Shown here piece after piece: positions 26,722 to 35,857 of a stretch of DNA of 64,000 bases (within the stretch, counting starts at the first letter, position 1; the number at the start of each line of letters is the position of its first letter). Position numbers and translations under genes: made by a program. Below the pieces are notes generated by a model, which was not told the DNA's origin, ran no database searches, and saw only the letters and a list, made by a program, of their open reading frames with translations. This DNA comes from Parabacteroides sp. PF5-9. GTDB taxonomy: Bacteria > Bacteroidota > Bacteroidia > Bacteroidales > Tannerellaceae. The stretch lies in assembly GCF_029893105.1 (NCBI RefSeq), contig NZ_JARXWG010000002.1, positions 1-64,000 on the forward strand, written 5' to 3'.

Positions 26722-27701
26722 TTGATCAATTCTTTTAATGTATTGGGCAGTTCTTCGCCTGTGATGTTTTTTGCCTGAATCACTCCGTTGGGATCAATCA
26801 AGATATTCGCAGGGATACCACGCACGCCGTAAAGTGCCGGTATTTCGGAATCCCAATATTTCAGGTCGGACAGATGTGTCCAGGTCAGTTGATCGTCGCT
26901 GATTGCTTTCAACCAACTCTGTTTATTATAATCCAGAGAAATACCCAGTACAGTAAACCCTTTATCTTTATATGCCTGAAATGTGTTTACCACATTTGGA
27001 TTTTCCCGGCGGCAAGGAGGACACCAAGCTGCCCAGAAGTCAATTAAGACATATTTCCCACGGAAATCAGACAAGGATACAGCTACTCCGGCTGTGTCGG
27101 GTAATGAAAATTCGGGTGCGATCTTACCGATTTCTACATTTTCCAATTGTTTGATAATCCCATCCAGATCTACAACATACGGGCTGTTGGCAAGAGCAGG
27201 AACGAGTTTAGTACGGGTTGCTTTCAATTGATCCAATGTCAGCCGGTAAGTGAAATAACGGTATAAATAGAAGGCGGCTACCGGTGAATCCGGATATTTG
27301 GAGACTAAGCTGTCAATATTGAATCCATCTTCTTGTATATGGGCTTCATTACCCAGAAAAATGTCATTAGCAGGAGAATTCAATACGGTAAACTGACTAC
27401 CGTCTTCATTCATCTTGATCTGCATCGGTCTATTTTCGATAAAGAATTGATTGGGATAACGCATCGTTTCTGTGGCCAGACCAAACAGAAGCGGTTGATC
27501 CACTTCGCCGGAAAAGGTAAATTTACCCTCTTTTATTTCTGTTGAGTCTACGTTAAAAAACATCTTGTTACGAAATGTTTTTAAATAGACTAAACCTTCG
27601 TTGACTCCGGCTATTTCTCCATGAATAGTATATCCTTTGGGAGACGGCTGGCAGCTTATAAATGCAAAAATGGTCAATACGATTAAAGATAGCTGTTTCA
27701 T
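26718..27701 (-). CDS. TlpA-like thiol-disulfide oxidoreductase with DUF4369
   Basis: A 327-residue lipoprotein (FAFISC, Cys at 17). An N-terminal DUF4369 domain (about 20-120, GYTIHGEIAGVNEGLVYLKTF) is followed by a helical linker and a C-terminal thioredoxin domain (about 190-325) with the redox motif WCPPC near 230 and the cis-Pro loop GIPANILIDPNG. The family reduces or delivers electrons to periplasmic disulfides, often in c-type cytochrome or envelope-protein maturation. It starts 9 bases after the EFR1 stop and overlaps the next gene. Confidence 0.9.
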   Translation of the reverse strand: MKQLSLIVLTIFAFISCQPSPKGYTIHGEIAGVNEGLVYLKTFRNKMFFNVDSTEIKEGKFTFSGEVDQPLLFGLATETMRYPNQFFIENRPMQIKMNEDGSQFTVLNSPANDIFLGNEAHIQEDGFNIDSLVSKYPDSPVAAFYLYRYFTYRLTLDQLKATRTKLVPALANSPYVVDLDGIIKQLENVEIGKIAPEFSLPDTAGVAVSLSDFRGKYVLIDFWAAWCPPCRRENPNVVNTFQAYKDKGFTVLGISLDYNKQSWLKAISDDQLTWTHLSDLKYWDSEIPALYGVRGIPANILIDPNGVIQAKNITGEELPNTLKELIK

Positions 27702-27710
27702 AATCTGCTG

Positions 27711-28499
27711 TTATTTGTTTGAATGTTTGAATATCGGATGATGATATCGTCCTTTTTTTATGGTGCCTTTTCCATATTCGATCGCTCGAACCGGACAACG
27801 GTGAATACAGGCGACACATTGCACGCAGGTATTGCCCCACAACGGTTTACCCGTTTCTGATAAAGTGATTGTTTGGGTGGGACAGACGCGTTCGCATAAG
27901 CCACATGCGATACACGCTTCTGTGGCATAAAATGAGTTACGACCAATCGCATAACGACTGAATAACGGATAGATAATGCGGCTCTTCAGAAAAGGCAGAC
28001 TGCCTGTTTGGTATAAATTTCCTGAAGAATTGTTTGTTATCTCTTGGATAATCTCTTTTATACGGGAAGCTGATTTTTCCAATTTTTGTTTTTCTATTTC
28101 TTTGGAATCAACATCAAATCCGGGCAACAATACATAATTATTCGGCATTTCTACCGAATAACTTCCCGATAGGGATATCCCCGATCGATTCAAGCTTTTT
28201 TTAAGTATATCTGTGGTGTATCCACATTCATCGCCACAGGTACAGACCGAATAAACCGCTTGTTTATCATAATTTTCGAATCTGAGTCTGGAAATAAACC
28301 GCATAACAAAGACAGAAGGTCCCCAAGAGTGTACGGGATAAACGAAAAAAACCTTTTCGTTCTCTTGCAGTACGTAGCTTAATTCAAAAGTGTTTTTACT
28401 TAGTTCTTCGGTTATAGAAGATAAAGTCTCATTAAAAGCATCACCTAATGCTTGGGCTACATACAACGAATTACCTGTTCCGGTAAAGTAAAAGATCAT
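27711..28499 (-). CDS. EFR1-family ferredoxin-flavodoxin protein
   Basis: A 262-residue cytosolic redox protein. The N-terminus MIFYFTGTGNSLYVAQ is a flavodoxin-like FMN phosphate loop, so the ATG at 28499 is chosen over one 13 codons upstream. The C-terminus has two 4Fe-4S motifs, CIACGLCERVCP and CVQCVACIHRCP. The EFR1 family is common in anaerobes, but the electron partner is unknown. It is the first gene of an operon with the TlpA-like protein and the unknown exported protein, which could indicate that it supplies reducing power. TATTTTTG on the minus strand (28525-28532) is the likely -7 element. Confidence 0.87.
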   Translation of the reverse strand: MIFYFTGTGNSLYVAQALGDAFNETLSSITEELSKNTFELSYVLQENEKVFFVYPVHSWGPSVFVMRFISRLRFENYDKQAVYSVCTCGDECGYTTDILKKSLNRSGISLSGSYSVEMPNNYVLLPGFDVDSKEIEKQKLEKSASRIKEIIQEITNNSSGNLYQTGSLPFLKSRIIYPLFSRYAIGRNSFYATEACIACGLCERVCPTQTITLSETGKPLWGNTCVQCVACIHRCPVRAIEYGKGTIKKGRYHHPIFKHSNK

Positions 28500-28589
28500 C
28501 TTGTTGTTTACTTGTTTACAAACACAAAAATAATACATTTCGAATATAAATGATATCTTTGTTCATCTGTATCTAATAATAATGCTTAT

Positions 28590-30131
28590 ATGAAAAGAAT
28601 ACTACTTATCTATGCAGTAACAGTCTGCATGTGTATACCAGCACTTTTAGCTCAAGATGCCACTGTAAAAAAAATCATTGAAATCGGTCAGACCGATAAT
28701 CAAACCATGCGTCATCTGGATATCCTAACGAATCGGTTCGGCGGTCGTCTGGTAGGTTCGGATGCCTATGAGAATGCAGCGGAATGGATGGTTCGGGAGT
28801 ATAAAAGCTGGGGACTCGATGTGGAGATCGAAGAAGCCGGTAGTGTGCCGGTAGGTTTTAATCGCGGGCCATGGTTCGGACGAATGTTGAGCGACAACGG
28901 CATGAACCTGCATTTTGCAACCCCTTCTTACACCTCCGGAACAAAAGGATTACAACGTGGACATGTATTAATTGAACCACGGACCCAGGAGGAGTTTAAC
29001 CGCATCAAAGGAAAATTAAATGGGGCGTGGGTATTGATCTCTGGGAAAAATACCGGATGGCCGATCGATCGTTCGGTAAGTGGTGATTCAACGCGCGCAG
29101 TCATTAAAGCGGAAAATGCTGAAATCACTTTAAAGAATCGTGATTTATCCCGCCGCAATATGCAACAGGGAGAAAATAATGAGTTACAGCCTTATCGTGA
29201 GTTTCCGGCGCTTTTCTATCATGAAATGTGCGAAGCCGGCGCTTTAGGTTTTATTCAGTCGTCAACTGTTCCTATTCGTGCGTTATACGACAGGAAGATG
29301 TTGAATGAAGGGATGACCTTTGATGAGTTGCCTGAACTTCCGGATATCAAACTGGATGAGCATCAGTTTGCCATCATCGAACAGATGGTGAAAGAACGCC
29401 GTGAATTTCAGTTAGAGTTTGATATACGAAATCATTTTAAAATAGGTCCGGTTAAATATCATAATATCATTGCCTCCATAAAAGGAACTGAATTTCCGGA
29501 TGAATATGTGATAATCAGTGGTCACCTGGATGCTTTCGACGTGGCAACAGGCGGTGTCGATTGCGGAACAGGTATTGCTCCAATGATGGAAGTTGCCCGT
29601 ATACTTGCAAAATCGGGTGCCAAACCTAAAAGGACAATCCTTTTCATTGCTTTTGCGGCGGAAGAGTTCGGGTTGCTTGGTGCTAAAGCTTTTGTCAAGA
29701 GACATCCGGATCGTTTGACCAAAATAGCGAATGTCTTCAACCGGGATGGCGGACCGGTTCCTCCGGTTAGTATTACGGTTCCTCCGGCAGTATATGAGGA
29801 TTTCAAAAAGTTCTGTGAACCGATCAAACAGATCAGACCGGATTATCCGTTTGAAGTAATCTTACAAAAGGAACCGCGTACCAAACCGGCTCAACCGGGT
29901 AGTCATGACGGAACGGTCTTTGCTGTGGAAGGAGTACCGACGATCTATTTTGAAACGGCAGATTTCAAGGGGTACGATTTCAACTACGGAGAAATATGGC
30001 ACACAGAACGTGACCTTTATACCAAAAACATTCCCGAATACCAGGAGCATACATCTACTGTCACGGCAATTGTCGCATTGGGTATTGCAAATATGAAGAA
30101 ATTAATGTCGCGCGAAGGGGTTTATAAATAA
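28590..30131 (+). CDS. M28-family zinc aminopeptidase
   Basis: A 513-residue exported peptidase with signal peptide (MKRILLIYAVTVCMCIPALLAQ). An inserted protease-associated domain (about 110-240) precedes the catalytic M28 core. Zinc-site motifs are ISGHLDAFDVATGGVDCGTG (His, Asp) and AFAAEEFGLLGAKAF (catalytic Glu pair); the second metal Asp lies in NRDGG and the last His near GEIWHTERD. It is likely periplasmic, releasing N-terminal residues. TATCTTTG at 28554-28561 is the -7 element. It ends at a bidirectional terminator. Confidence 0.9.
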   Translation: MKRILLIYAVTVCMCIPALLAQDATVKKIIEIGQTDNQTMRHLDILTNRFGGRLVGSDAYENAAEWMVREYKSWGLDVEIEEAGSVPVGFNRGPWFGRMLSDNGMNLHFATPSYTSGTKGLQRGHVLIEPRTQEEFNRIKGKLNGAWVLISGKNTGWPIDRSVSGDSTRAVIKAENAEITLKNRDLSRRNMQQGENNELQPYREFPALFYHEMCEAGALGFIQSSTVPIRALYDRKMLNEGMTFDELPELPDIKLDEHQFAIIEQMVKERREFQLEFDIRNHFKIGPVKYHNIIASIKGTEFPDEYVIISGHLDAFDVATGGVDCGTGIAPMMEVARILAKSGAKPKRTILFIAFAAEEFGLLGAKAFVKRHPDRLTKIANVFNRDGGPVPPVSITVPPAVYEDFKKFCEPIKQIRPDYPFEVILQKEPRTKPAQPGSHDGTVFAVEGVPTIYFETADFKGYDFNYGEIWHTERDLYTKNIPEYQEHTSTVTAIVALGIANMKKLMSREGVYK

Positions 30132-30150
30132 AGGGGATTTACCCAACGAA

Positions 30151-30187
30151 AAAAGGTGGTCGGAATTACTCTCTGACCACCTTTTTT
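30151..30187. terminator. Bidirectional terminator, M28 peptidase / panB
   Basis: An 11-bp stem (AAAAGGTGGTC at 30151-30161, complement at 30175-30185) between convergent genes with A and T runs on the two sides. Confidence 0.87.
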
Positions 30188-30195
30188 ATAGGTTA

Positions 30196-31020
30196 TCAAT
30201 ACTGTTCTTTCTCGTTGGGGAAATCGAGTGTTTTCACATCTTCAATATAGGCTTGAACAGCTCCTGTGATGATGTTTTCCAAATCGGCATAACGGCGAAG
30301 GAACCGTGGGGAAAACCCTTGTGTCAATCCCAGCATATCATGCATCACCAAAACCTGGCCATCAACACCGCCCCCTGCTCCTATTCCAATAACGGGAATA
30401 GTCAGTTCGGATGCAACCTGTGCTGCTAATGCGGCCGGAATCTTTTCCAAGACCACTCCAAAACAACCGATCTCTTCAAGCATATGCGCATCGGATAAGA
30501 GTTTTTCAGCTTCAGCTTCTTCTTTGGCTCGGACAGTATATGTTCCGAACTTATTAATGGATTGTGGCGTCAATCCCAAATGTCCCATGACCGGAATCCC
30601 AGCCGAAAGGATACGCACAATTGAATCTCTGATCTCCTCTCCTCCTTCAAGTTTCAGACAATCGGCATGTGTCTCTTTCATGACCCGTATGGCTGAAGCG
30701 ACTGCCTCTTTAGAATTTCCCTGATAAGAGCCAAAAGGCAAATCAACAGCCACTAAAGCTCGCTTAACAGCTTTCATCACAGATTTACCATGATAAATCA
30801 TCTGATCCAAAGTGATGGGTAATGTGGTTACATTTCCGGCCATCACGTTAGAGGCGGAGTCTCCTACCAGAATCACATCCATACCTGCTTCGTCAATAAT
30901 TCGTGCCATGGAGTAATCATAGGCCGTCAGCATCGATATTTTTTCACCACGACGTTTCATTTCGATCAGGCGATGAGTAGTCACCTTCCTGTTTTCCAAA
31001 TCCCTTTTTGCAACTGACAT
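30196..31020 (-). CDS. panB: 3-methyl-2-oxobutanoate hydroxymethyltransferase
   Basis: First committed enzyme of pantothenate (vitamin B5/CoA) synthesis, moving a hydroxymethyl group from methylene-tetrahydrofolate to 2-oxoisovalerate. Cytosolic, 274 residues from the ATG at 31020 ([13 protein letters not shown]), which fits the family length; a longer frame from 31104 is rejected. Motifs include [41 protein letters not shown] and [14 protein letters not shown]. No other pan gene is adjacent; it has its own terminator. Confidence 0.96.
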   Translation of the reverse strand: MSVAKRDLENRKVTTHRLIEMKRRGEKISMLTAYDYSMARIIDEAGMDVILVGDSASNVMAGNVTTLPITLDQMIYHGKSVMKAVKRALVAVDLPFGSYQGNSKEAVASAIRVMKETHADCLKLEGGEEIRDSIVRILSAGIPVMGHLGLTPQSINKFGTYTVRAKEEAEAEKLLSDAHMLEEIGCFGVVLEKIPAALAAQVASELTIPVIGIGAGGGVDGQVLVMHDMLGLTQGFSPRFLRRYADLENIITGAVQAYIEDVKTLDFPNEKEQY

Positions 31021-31130
31021 AACTCTTGTTTTTTTTATTGTTACGGCGGCAAATTTAAGGATTAATCCAATCAAAGAGTAACATATTCTTTTATTTTCGT
31101 TCAATCTACGGTAAGTCTATGAAAACAAAA

Positions 31131-31155
31131 AAGGTATCCGCTTTTGGGATACCTT
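31131..31155 (-). terminator. ppdK terminator
   Basis: A 9-bp stem (AAGGTATCC at 31131-31139, GGATACCTT at 31147-31155) with a T-rich tail on the minus strand, 24 bases after the ppdK stop. Confidence 0.8.
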
Positions 31156-31178
31156 CTTTTTCTTTTATCATCAAGTGA

Positions 31179-33902
31179 TTATAGTTCTTCGATTACAGCT
31201 TGTGCAGCAGCAACCCGTGCAATAGGTACACGGAAAGGCGAACAAGAGACATAATTCAGTCCAACTTTATGGCAGAACTTCACCGAAGACGGTTCTCCGC
31301 CATGCTCTCCACAAATACCACATTTCAATTCCGGACGTACCGCACGTCCTTTTTCGGTGGCCATACGTACCAACTGTCCTACTCCATTCTGATCCAATAC
31401 CTGGAATGGGTCAAACTTCAATATTTTCTTCTCTAAGTAGATCGGAAGGAAAGAGGCGATATCATCACGTGAATAACCAAAAGTCATCTGTGTCAAATCA
31501 TTTGTTCCGAAAGAGAAGAATTCGGCAGAAGAAGCGATACGGTCGGCTGTTAATGCTGCACGTGGGATTTCGATCATTGTGCCTACTTTAAAGTTGATTT
31601 CATCACCCTTTTCGGCAAACAATTGTTTGGCTGTGTTGCGGATAATCTTTTCCTGTTCCAGGAATTCGTAAAGAATACCGGTCAACGGTACCATAATTTC
31701 AGGAATAGCCGTAATACCTTCTTTCTTTAGTTCCAGTGCAGCACCCAAAATAGCTCTTGTTTGCATTTCTGTAATTTCCGGATACGTATTGCCCAAACGA
31801 CATCCACGGTGTCCCAACATCGGATTGGCTTCGCATAATGCCTCTACACGTTGACGGATCGTTTCAACAGGTAATCCCATTGCATCAGCCATCTCTTTTT
31901 GTCCTTTTTCATCATGGGGAACAAACTCATGCAAAGGTGGATCCAGTAAACGAACAGTAACCGGGCAGTCGTGCATCGCTTTAAATATACCTTTGAAGTC
32001 TGCTTGTTGGAACGGAAGTAATCTTTCCAATGCTTTGCGGCGATCTTCTGTTGAGTCAGCCAGGATCATTTCACGCATAGCTACAATTTTTTCGCCTTCA
32101 AAGAACATATGTTCTGTACGGCAGAGTCCGATACCGCAAGCACCGAATTTGCGGGCAACACTTGCATCATGAGGTGTATCGGCATTGGTGCGAACATCCA
32201 TCTTTTTATATTTATCGGCCAACTCCATCAATGCGTTGAAATCGCCTGTTACTTCGGCTTCCTGTGTATCTATTTTGCCTTCATAGAGTTCTCCGGTAGT
32301 ACCATTGATAGAGATAAAATCTCCCTCTTTGAATACCTTTCCATCGACTTCCATTGTTTTCTTTTTGTAGTCGATGTTCAATGAACCGGCACCCGAGACA
32401 CAACATTTACCCATACCGCGTGCCACTACGGCAGCGTGTGAAGTCATACCTCCACGAGCCGTAAGAATCCCTTCGGCTACCGCCATACCAGCCAGGTCTT
32501 CCGGAGAGGTTTCTATACGTACCAATACGATTTTCTTTCCACCTTTATACCATTCGGCAGCATCCTCTGCATGGAATACGATCTGTCCTGTAGCCGCTCC
32601 GGGAGATGCCGGCAATCCTTTAGCAAGGACTTTAGCCTTTTTCAGCGCATTTTTATCAAATACGGGGTGAAGCAATTCATCCAGCTTATTGGGTTCAATC
32701 CGCAGAAGAGCTGTTTTCTCGTCAATCATACCTTGGCGAAGTAAGTCCATGGCGATTTTAACCATCGCCGCACCGGTACGTTTTCCGTTACGTGTTTGCA
32801 AGAACCACAATTTACCTTCCTGAACGGTGAACTCCATATCCTGCATATCGCGGTAATGGTTTTCCAGTTTGGTTTGAAGGTCATCCAACTCTTTATAAAT
32901 TACAGGCATTGCCTCTTCCATTGACGGGTATTTAGAGGCTCTTTCCTCTTCAGAGATATTGGCCATTTGTGCCCATAACTGAGAACCTGCTTTTGTGATT
33001 TGTTGTGGGGTACGAATACCGGCAACCACGTCTTCACCTTGTGCATTGATCAAATATTCTCCGTTGAATATATCATCTCCATTTCCGGCATCGCGAGAAA
33101 AACATACGCCTGTAGCAGAAGTTTCTCCCATATTACCAAAGACCATGGCCTGAACATTCACCGCTGTCCCCCACTCTGCCGGAATTCCTTCCATTTTACG
33201 ATACAGAATGGCACGGTCGTTCATCCATGAATCGAATACGGCACAGATCGCTCCCCAAAGTTGTTCATATGCATTTGTCGGGAAATCTTTTCCGGTCTGC
33301 TTTTTTACAGCAGCTTTAAATTTGCTGACCAATGATTTTAAGTCGTCAACACTTAATTCGTTATCCAGCTTAACTCCTTTGGCTTCTTTTACTTCTTCTA
33401 TAATTTCTTCAAAAGGATCAATATCTTCTTTATTGGTTGGTTTCATTCCCAATACGACATCACCATACATCTGAACGAAACGGCGGTATGAATCCCATGC
33501 AAAACGAGCATTTCCTGTTTTACGGGTCAACCCTTCAACAACATCGTCATTTAATCCAAGGTTAAGAATGGTATCCATCATACCGGGCATAGATGCTCTT
33601 GCACCCGAACGAACCGAAACAAGTAACGGATTTTCAATATCTCCAAATTTCGAGTTCATCAATACTTCTACACCGGCAATAGCTTTTTCTACATCAGCTT
33701 TTAATAATTCAACTACCTGATCTCTCCCGAGATCATAGTATTCGGCACATACATCTGTTGTAATCGTAAATCCCGGAGGAACAGGTACACCAATCAGATT
33801 CATCTCTGCAAGATTTGCACCTTTACCTCCCAGCAGGTTTTTCAACTCTGCTTTACCTTCAGCTTTTCCATTACCAAAGGTGTAAACTCTTTTCTTTTCC
33901 AT
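31179..33902 (-). CDS. ppdK: Pyruvate phosphate dikinase
   Basis: A 907-residue enzyme interconverting pyruvate + ATP + Pi with PEP + AMP + PPi, used reversibly in anaerobic glycolysis/gluconeogenesis. The N-terminal ATP-grasp domain begins LLGGKGANLAEMNLIGVPVPPGFTI. The swivelling phosphohistidine domain has the catalytic His in GGMTSHAAVVARGMGKCCVSG. The C-terminal TIM barrel binds PEP/pyruvate and ends with the catalytic Cys loop CGICGEHGG. Full length for the family. Array C occupies the divergent region between this gene and rlmD. Confidence 0.98.
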   Translation of the reverse strand: MEKKRVYTFGNGKAEGKAELKNLLGGKGANLAEMNLIGVPVPPGFTITTDVCAEYYDLGRDQVVELLKADVEKAIAGVEVLMNSKFGDIENPLLVSVRSGARASMPGMMDTILNLGLNDDVVEGLTRKTGNARFAWDSYRRFVQMYGDVVLGMKPTNKEDIDPFEEIIEEVKEAKGVKLDNELSVDDLKSLVSKFKAAVKKQTGKDFPTNAYEQLWGAICAVFDSWMNDRAILYRKMEGIPAEWGTAVNVQAMVFGNMGETSATGVCFSRDAGNGDDIFNGEYLINAQGEDVVAGIRTPQQITKAGSQLWAQMANISEEERASKYPSMEEAMPVIYKELDDLQTKLENHYRDMQDMEFTVQEGKLWFLQTRNGKRTGAAMVKIAMDLLRQGMIDEKTALLRIEPNKLDELLHPVFDKNALKKAKVLAKGLPASPGAATGQIVFHAEDAAEWYKGGKKIVLVRIETSPEDLAGMAVAEGILTARGGMTSHAAVVARGMGKCCVSGAGSLNIDYKKKTMEVDGKVFKEGDFISINGTTGELYEGKIDTQEAEVTGDFNALMELADKYKKMDVRTNADTPHDASVARKFGACGIGLCRTEHMFFEGEKIVAMREMILADSTEDRRKALERLLPFQQADFKGIFKAMHDCPVTVRLLDPPLHEFVPHDEKGQKEMADAMGLPVETIRQRVEALCEANPMLGHRGCRLGNTYPEITEMQTRAILGAALELKKEGITAIPEIMVPLTGILYEFLEQEKIIRNTAKQLFAEKGDEINFKVGTMIEIPRAALTADRIASSAEFFSFGTNDLTQMTFGYSRDDIASFLPIYLEKKILKFDPFQVLDQNGVGQLVRMATEKGRAVRPELKCGICGEHGGEPSSVKFCHKVGLNYVSCSPFRVPIARVAAAQAVIEEL

Positions 33903-34144
33903 GATACTATTTTCGTGATATTAGATAATTATTGTGTCAAAAAATATGCACAAATCGGTTGTAAAAGTATAACTAATTTTCAAGACTTGACGTAATAAAT
34001 TTTGTGTTTTAGAACCATATTTCGATTGTTTTTTAGTTGCCCTGAAATCGACAATAAGGTTCGCTCTTTTCCTCTTTTTTATCCGGTTTTTAAGTAGTCG
34101 AAAACAAAAATCCCAAACAACGGATTGGTTTTTTTGTACCTTTT
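33903..34144. other. AT-rich region upstream of ppdK
   Basis: Only non-coding AT-rich sequence is seen. It should hold the ppdK promoter, but no clean TAnnTTTG element is visible on the minus strand, and no hairpin or gene is supported. Array C follows immediately. Confidence 0.4.
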
Positions 34145-34276
34145 GCGACACTTTTTTGTTAGAGGTACCTCTAAAATGTTTTACACCTACCTCTAAATCG
34201 ATTTAGAGGTACCTCTAAATTTGTTTAGACGTACCTCTAACAGAAAACAGATGTAGGTGTAACAAAAATAGAACTG
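34145..34276. repeat. Array C: tandem 22-bp palindromic units, homologous to array A
   Basis: Six 22-base blocks in register: 34145-34166 (left end), 34167-34188, 34189-34210, 34211-34232, 34233-34254 and 34255-34276. The block at 34189 is a perfect palindrome (half-site ACCTCTAAATC plus its mirror). Left and right end blocks match those of array A (ACTTTTTTGTTAGAGGT and ACCTCTAACA.AAAACAGA), so the whole module is shared, while the number and order of inner half-site variants differ. It lies in a divergent promoter region, unlike array A. Confidence 0.85.
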
Positions 34277-34401
34277 CGATCTTGTTGCTTTTTCTATCAG
34301 ATGGAGTAAAAAAAGCGTATAAGAGAAAGTGAAAAAAATAACCGGGTATTGTGATTACTCCTTTTACTTTTCCTGAACCTGAATATATGCATTAAAATAT
34401 C

Positions 34402-34409
34402 TACCTTTG
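34402..34409 (+). promoter_or_regulatory. -7 element of the rlmD-mltF operon
   Basis: TACCTTTG is an exact TAnnTTTG match 28 bases before the TTG start of rlmD. No good TTG -33 element is seen. Confidence 0.5.
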
Positions 34410-34436
34410 CCCCACAAATAATTAAAGACTACTGAA

Positions 34437-35849
34437 TTGGCAAGAAAAAAGAAGGTGTTACCGCTGTTGGAGAAGGTAACGATAACTGATGTGGCGGCTG
34501 AAGGGAAAGCGATAGCAAGAGTGAATGAGCAGGTTGTTTTTGTTCCTTTTGTTGCTCCAGGCGATGTGGTGGATATACAAGTGACCCGTAAAAAAAACAG
34601 TTATATAGAGGGAAAAGCGATTCATTTCCATGAATATTCGGCTCAACGGACAACGCCAGTCTGCGAGCATTTCGGTGTTTGTGGCGGATGCAAATGGCAA
34701 CACCTGCCTTATGAAGAACAGATCAAATATAAACATAAACAAGTTATTGATAGTCTGACACGTATCGGAAAGGTCGAACTGGGAGAAATTCTGCCGATTA
34801 TGGGATCGGAACGAACCACCTTCTACCGTAATAAACTGGAGTTTACGTTCTCAAATAAAAAATGGGTCACCGAAGAGCAGATAAAATCAGGCGAAACGCT
34901 TGACCGGGAAAATGCATTGGGTTTTCATATTCCGGGAATGTTTGATAAAGTATTGGATATCCGGAAATGCTGGTTGCAGGATGATGTATCGAACCGGATC
35001 AGACTGGTTATCCAGGCGTATTGCTTGTCTCATGAAGGATACCCTTTTTATGATTTGCGTAATCATGAAGGATTTGTCCGGACGTTAATGATCCGAACAG
35101 CATCTACGGGTGATTTGATGGTGGTGGTGGTATTTGCCTATGAAGAGAAAGAAAAGCAGGAAGCACTTCTGTCTCATATCGCCTCTATGTTTCCGGAGAT
35201 CACTTCTTTGCAATATGTGATCAACCGTAAATTAAATGATACGATTACCGATCAGGATGTGATTGTTTTTCAAGGGAAAGATCATATTTTCGAACAGATG
35301 GAGGGTTTATCGTTTAAAATCGGACCTAAATCTTTTTATCAGACAAATAGCGAACAAGCGTATAACCTCTATAAGATAACACGCGATTTTGCGGGATTAA
35401 CTGGAAATGAAGTCGTGTACGACCTATATACCGGAACAGGGACGATCGCTAATTTTGTTTCCAAACAGGCCAAGCTGGTGATCGGTATCGAATACGTACC
35501 TGAAGCTATTGCGGATGCCAAGGTGAATGCTTCGCTGAATGGGATTGAAAACGCCCTGTTTTATGCCGGCGATATGAAAGATATATTGACCGAATCGTTC
35601 ATCAACGAACATGGTCGTCCGGATGTGATAATAACAGATCCGCCCCGCGCCGGTATGCATGACGATGTGATTCAGACTATCTTGTTTGCCGAACCGGATC
35701 GGATTGTCTATGTCAGTTGTAATCCGGCTACTCAGGCACGGGATTTGAGCTTATTGGATGCAAAATATGTTGTAGCCAAAGTGCAACCTGTCGATATGTT
35801 TCCGCATACGCATCATGTAGAAAATGTGGTGTTGCTTGAAAAACGATAA
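34437..35849 (+). CDS. rlmD: 23S rRNA (uracil-C5)-methyltransferase, RlmD/RumA type
   Basis: A 470-residue SAM-dependent RNA methyltransferase. An N-terminal TRAM domain (about 8-70) is followed by 4Fe-4S ligands CEHFGVCGGC (C-x5-C-x2-C), a SAM-binding fold (VYDLYTGTGTIANF), DPPRAGMH and the catalytic Cys in VYVSCNPATQARDL. Which uracil is modified (1939 or another) is not certain. The start is TTG (34437-34439): the frame upstream is closed by a stop at 34419-34421 with no ATG between, and MARKKK is the only sensible beginning. It precedes the transglycosylase gene by 8 bases. Confidence 0.93.
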   Translation: MARKKKVLPLLEKVTITDVAAEGKAIARVNEQVVFVPFVAPGDVVDIQVTRKKNSYIEGKAIHFHEYSAQRTTPVCEHFGVCGGCKWQHLPYEEQIKYKHKQVIDSLTRIGKVELGEILPIMGSERTTFYRNKLEFTFSNKKWVTEEQIKSGETLDRENALGFHIPGMFDKVLDIRKCWLQDDVSNRIRLVIQAYCLSHEGYPFYDLRNHEGFVRTLMIRTASTGDLMVVVVFAYEEKEKQEALLSHIASMFPEITSLQYVINRKLNDTITDQDVIVFQGKDHIFEQMEGLSFKIGPKSFYQTNSEQAYNLYKITRDFAGLTGNEVVYDLYTGTGTIANFVSKQAKLVIGIEYVPEAIADAKVNASLNGIENALFYAGDMKDILTESFINEHGRPDVIITDPPRAGMHDDVIQTILFAEPDRIVYVSCNPATQARDLSLLDAKYVVAKVQPVDMFPHTHHVENVVLLEKR

Positions 35850-35857
35850 ACAGTTAG

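Noticed and set aside
30196-31104. Longer panB starting at 31104
   Set aside because: The extra 28 residues have no homology to PanB and the ATG at 31020 matches the family length.
34303-34362. Distant inverted repeat GGAGTAA/TTACTCC upstream of rlmD
   Set aside because: Short stem with a large loop in AT-rich sequence; likely chance.
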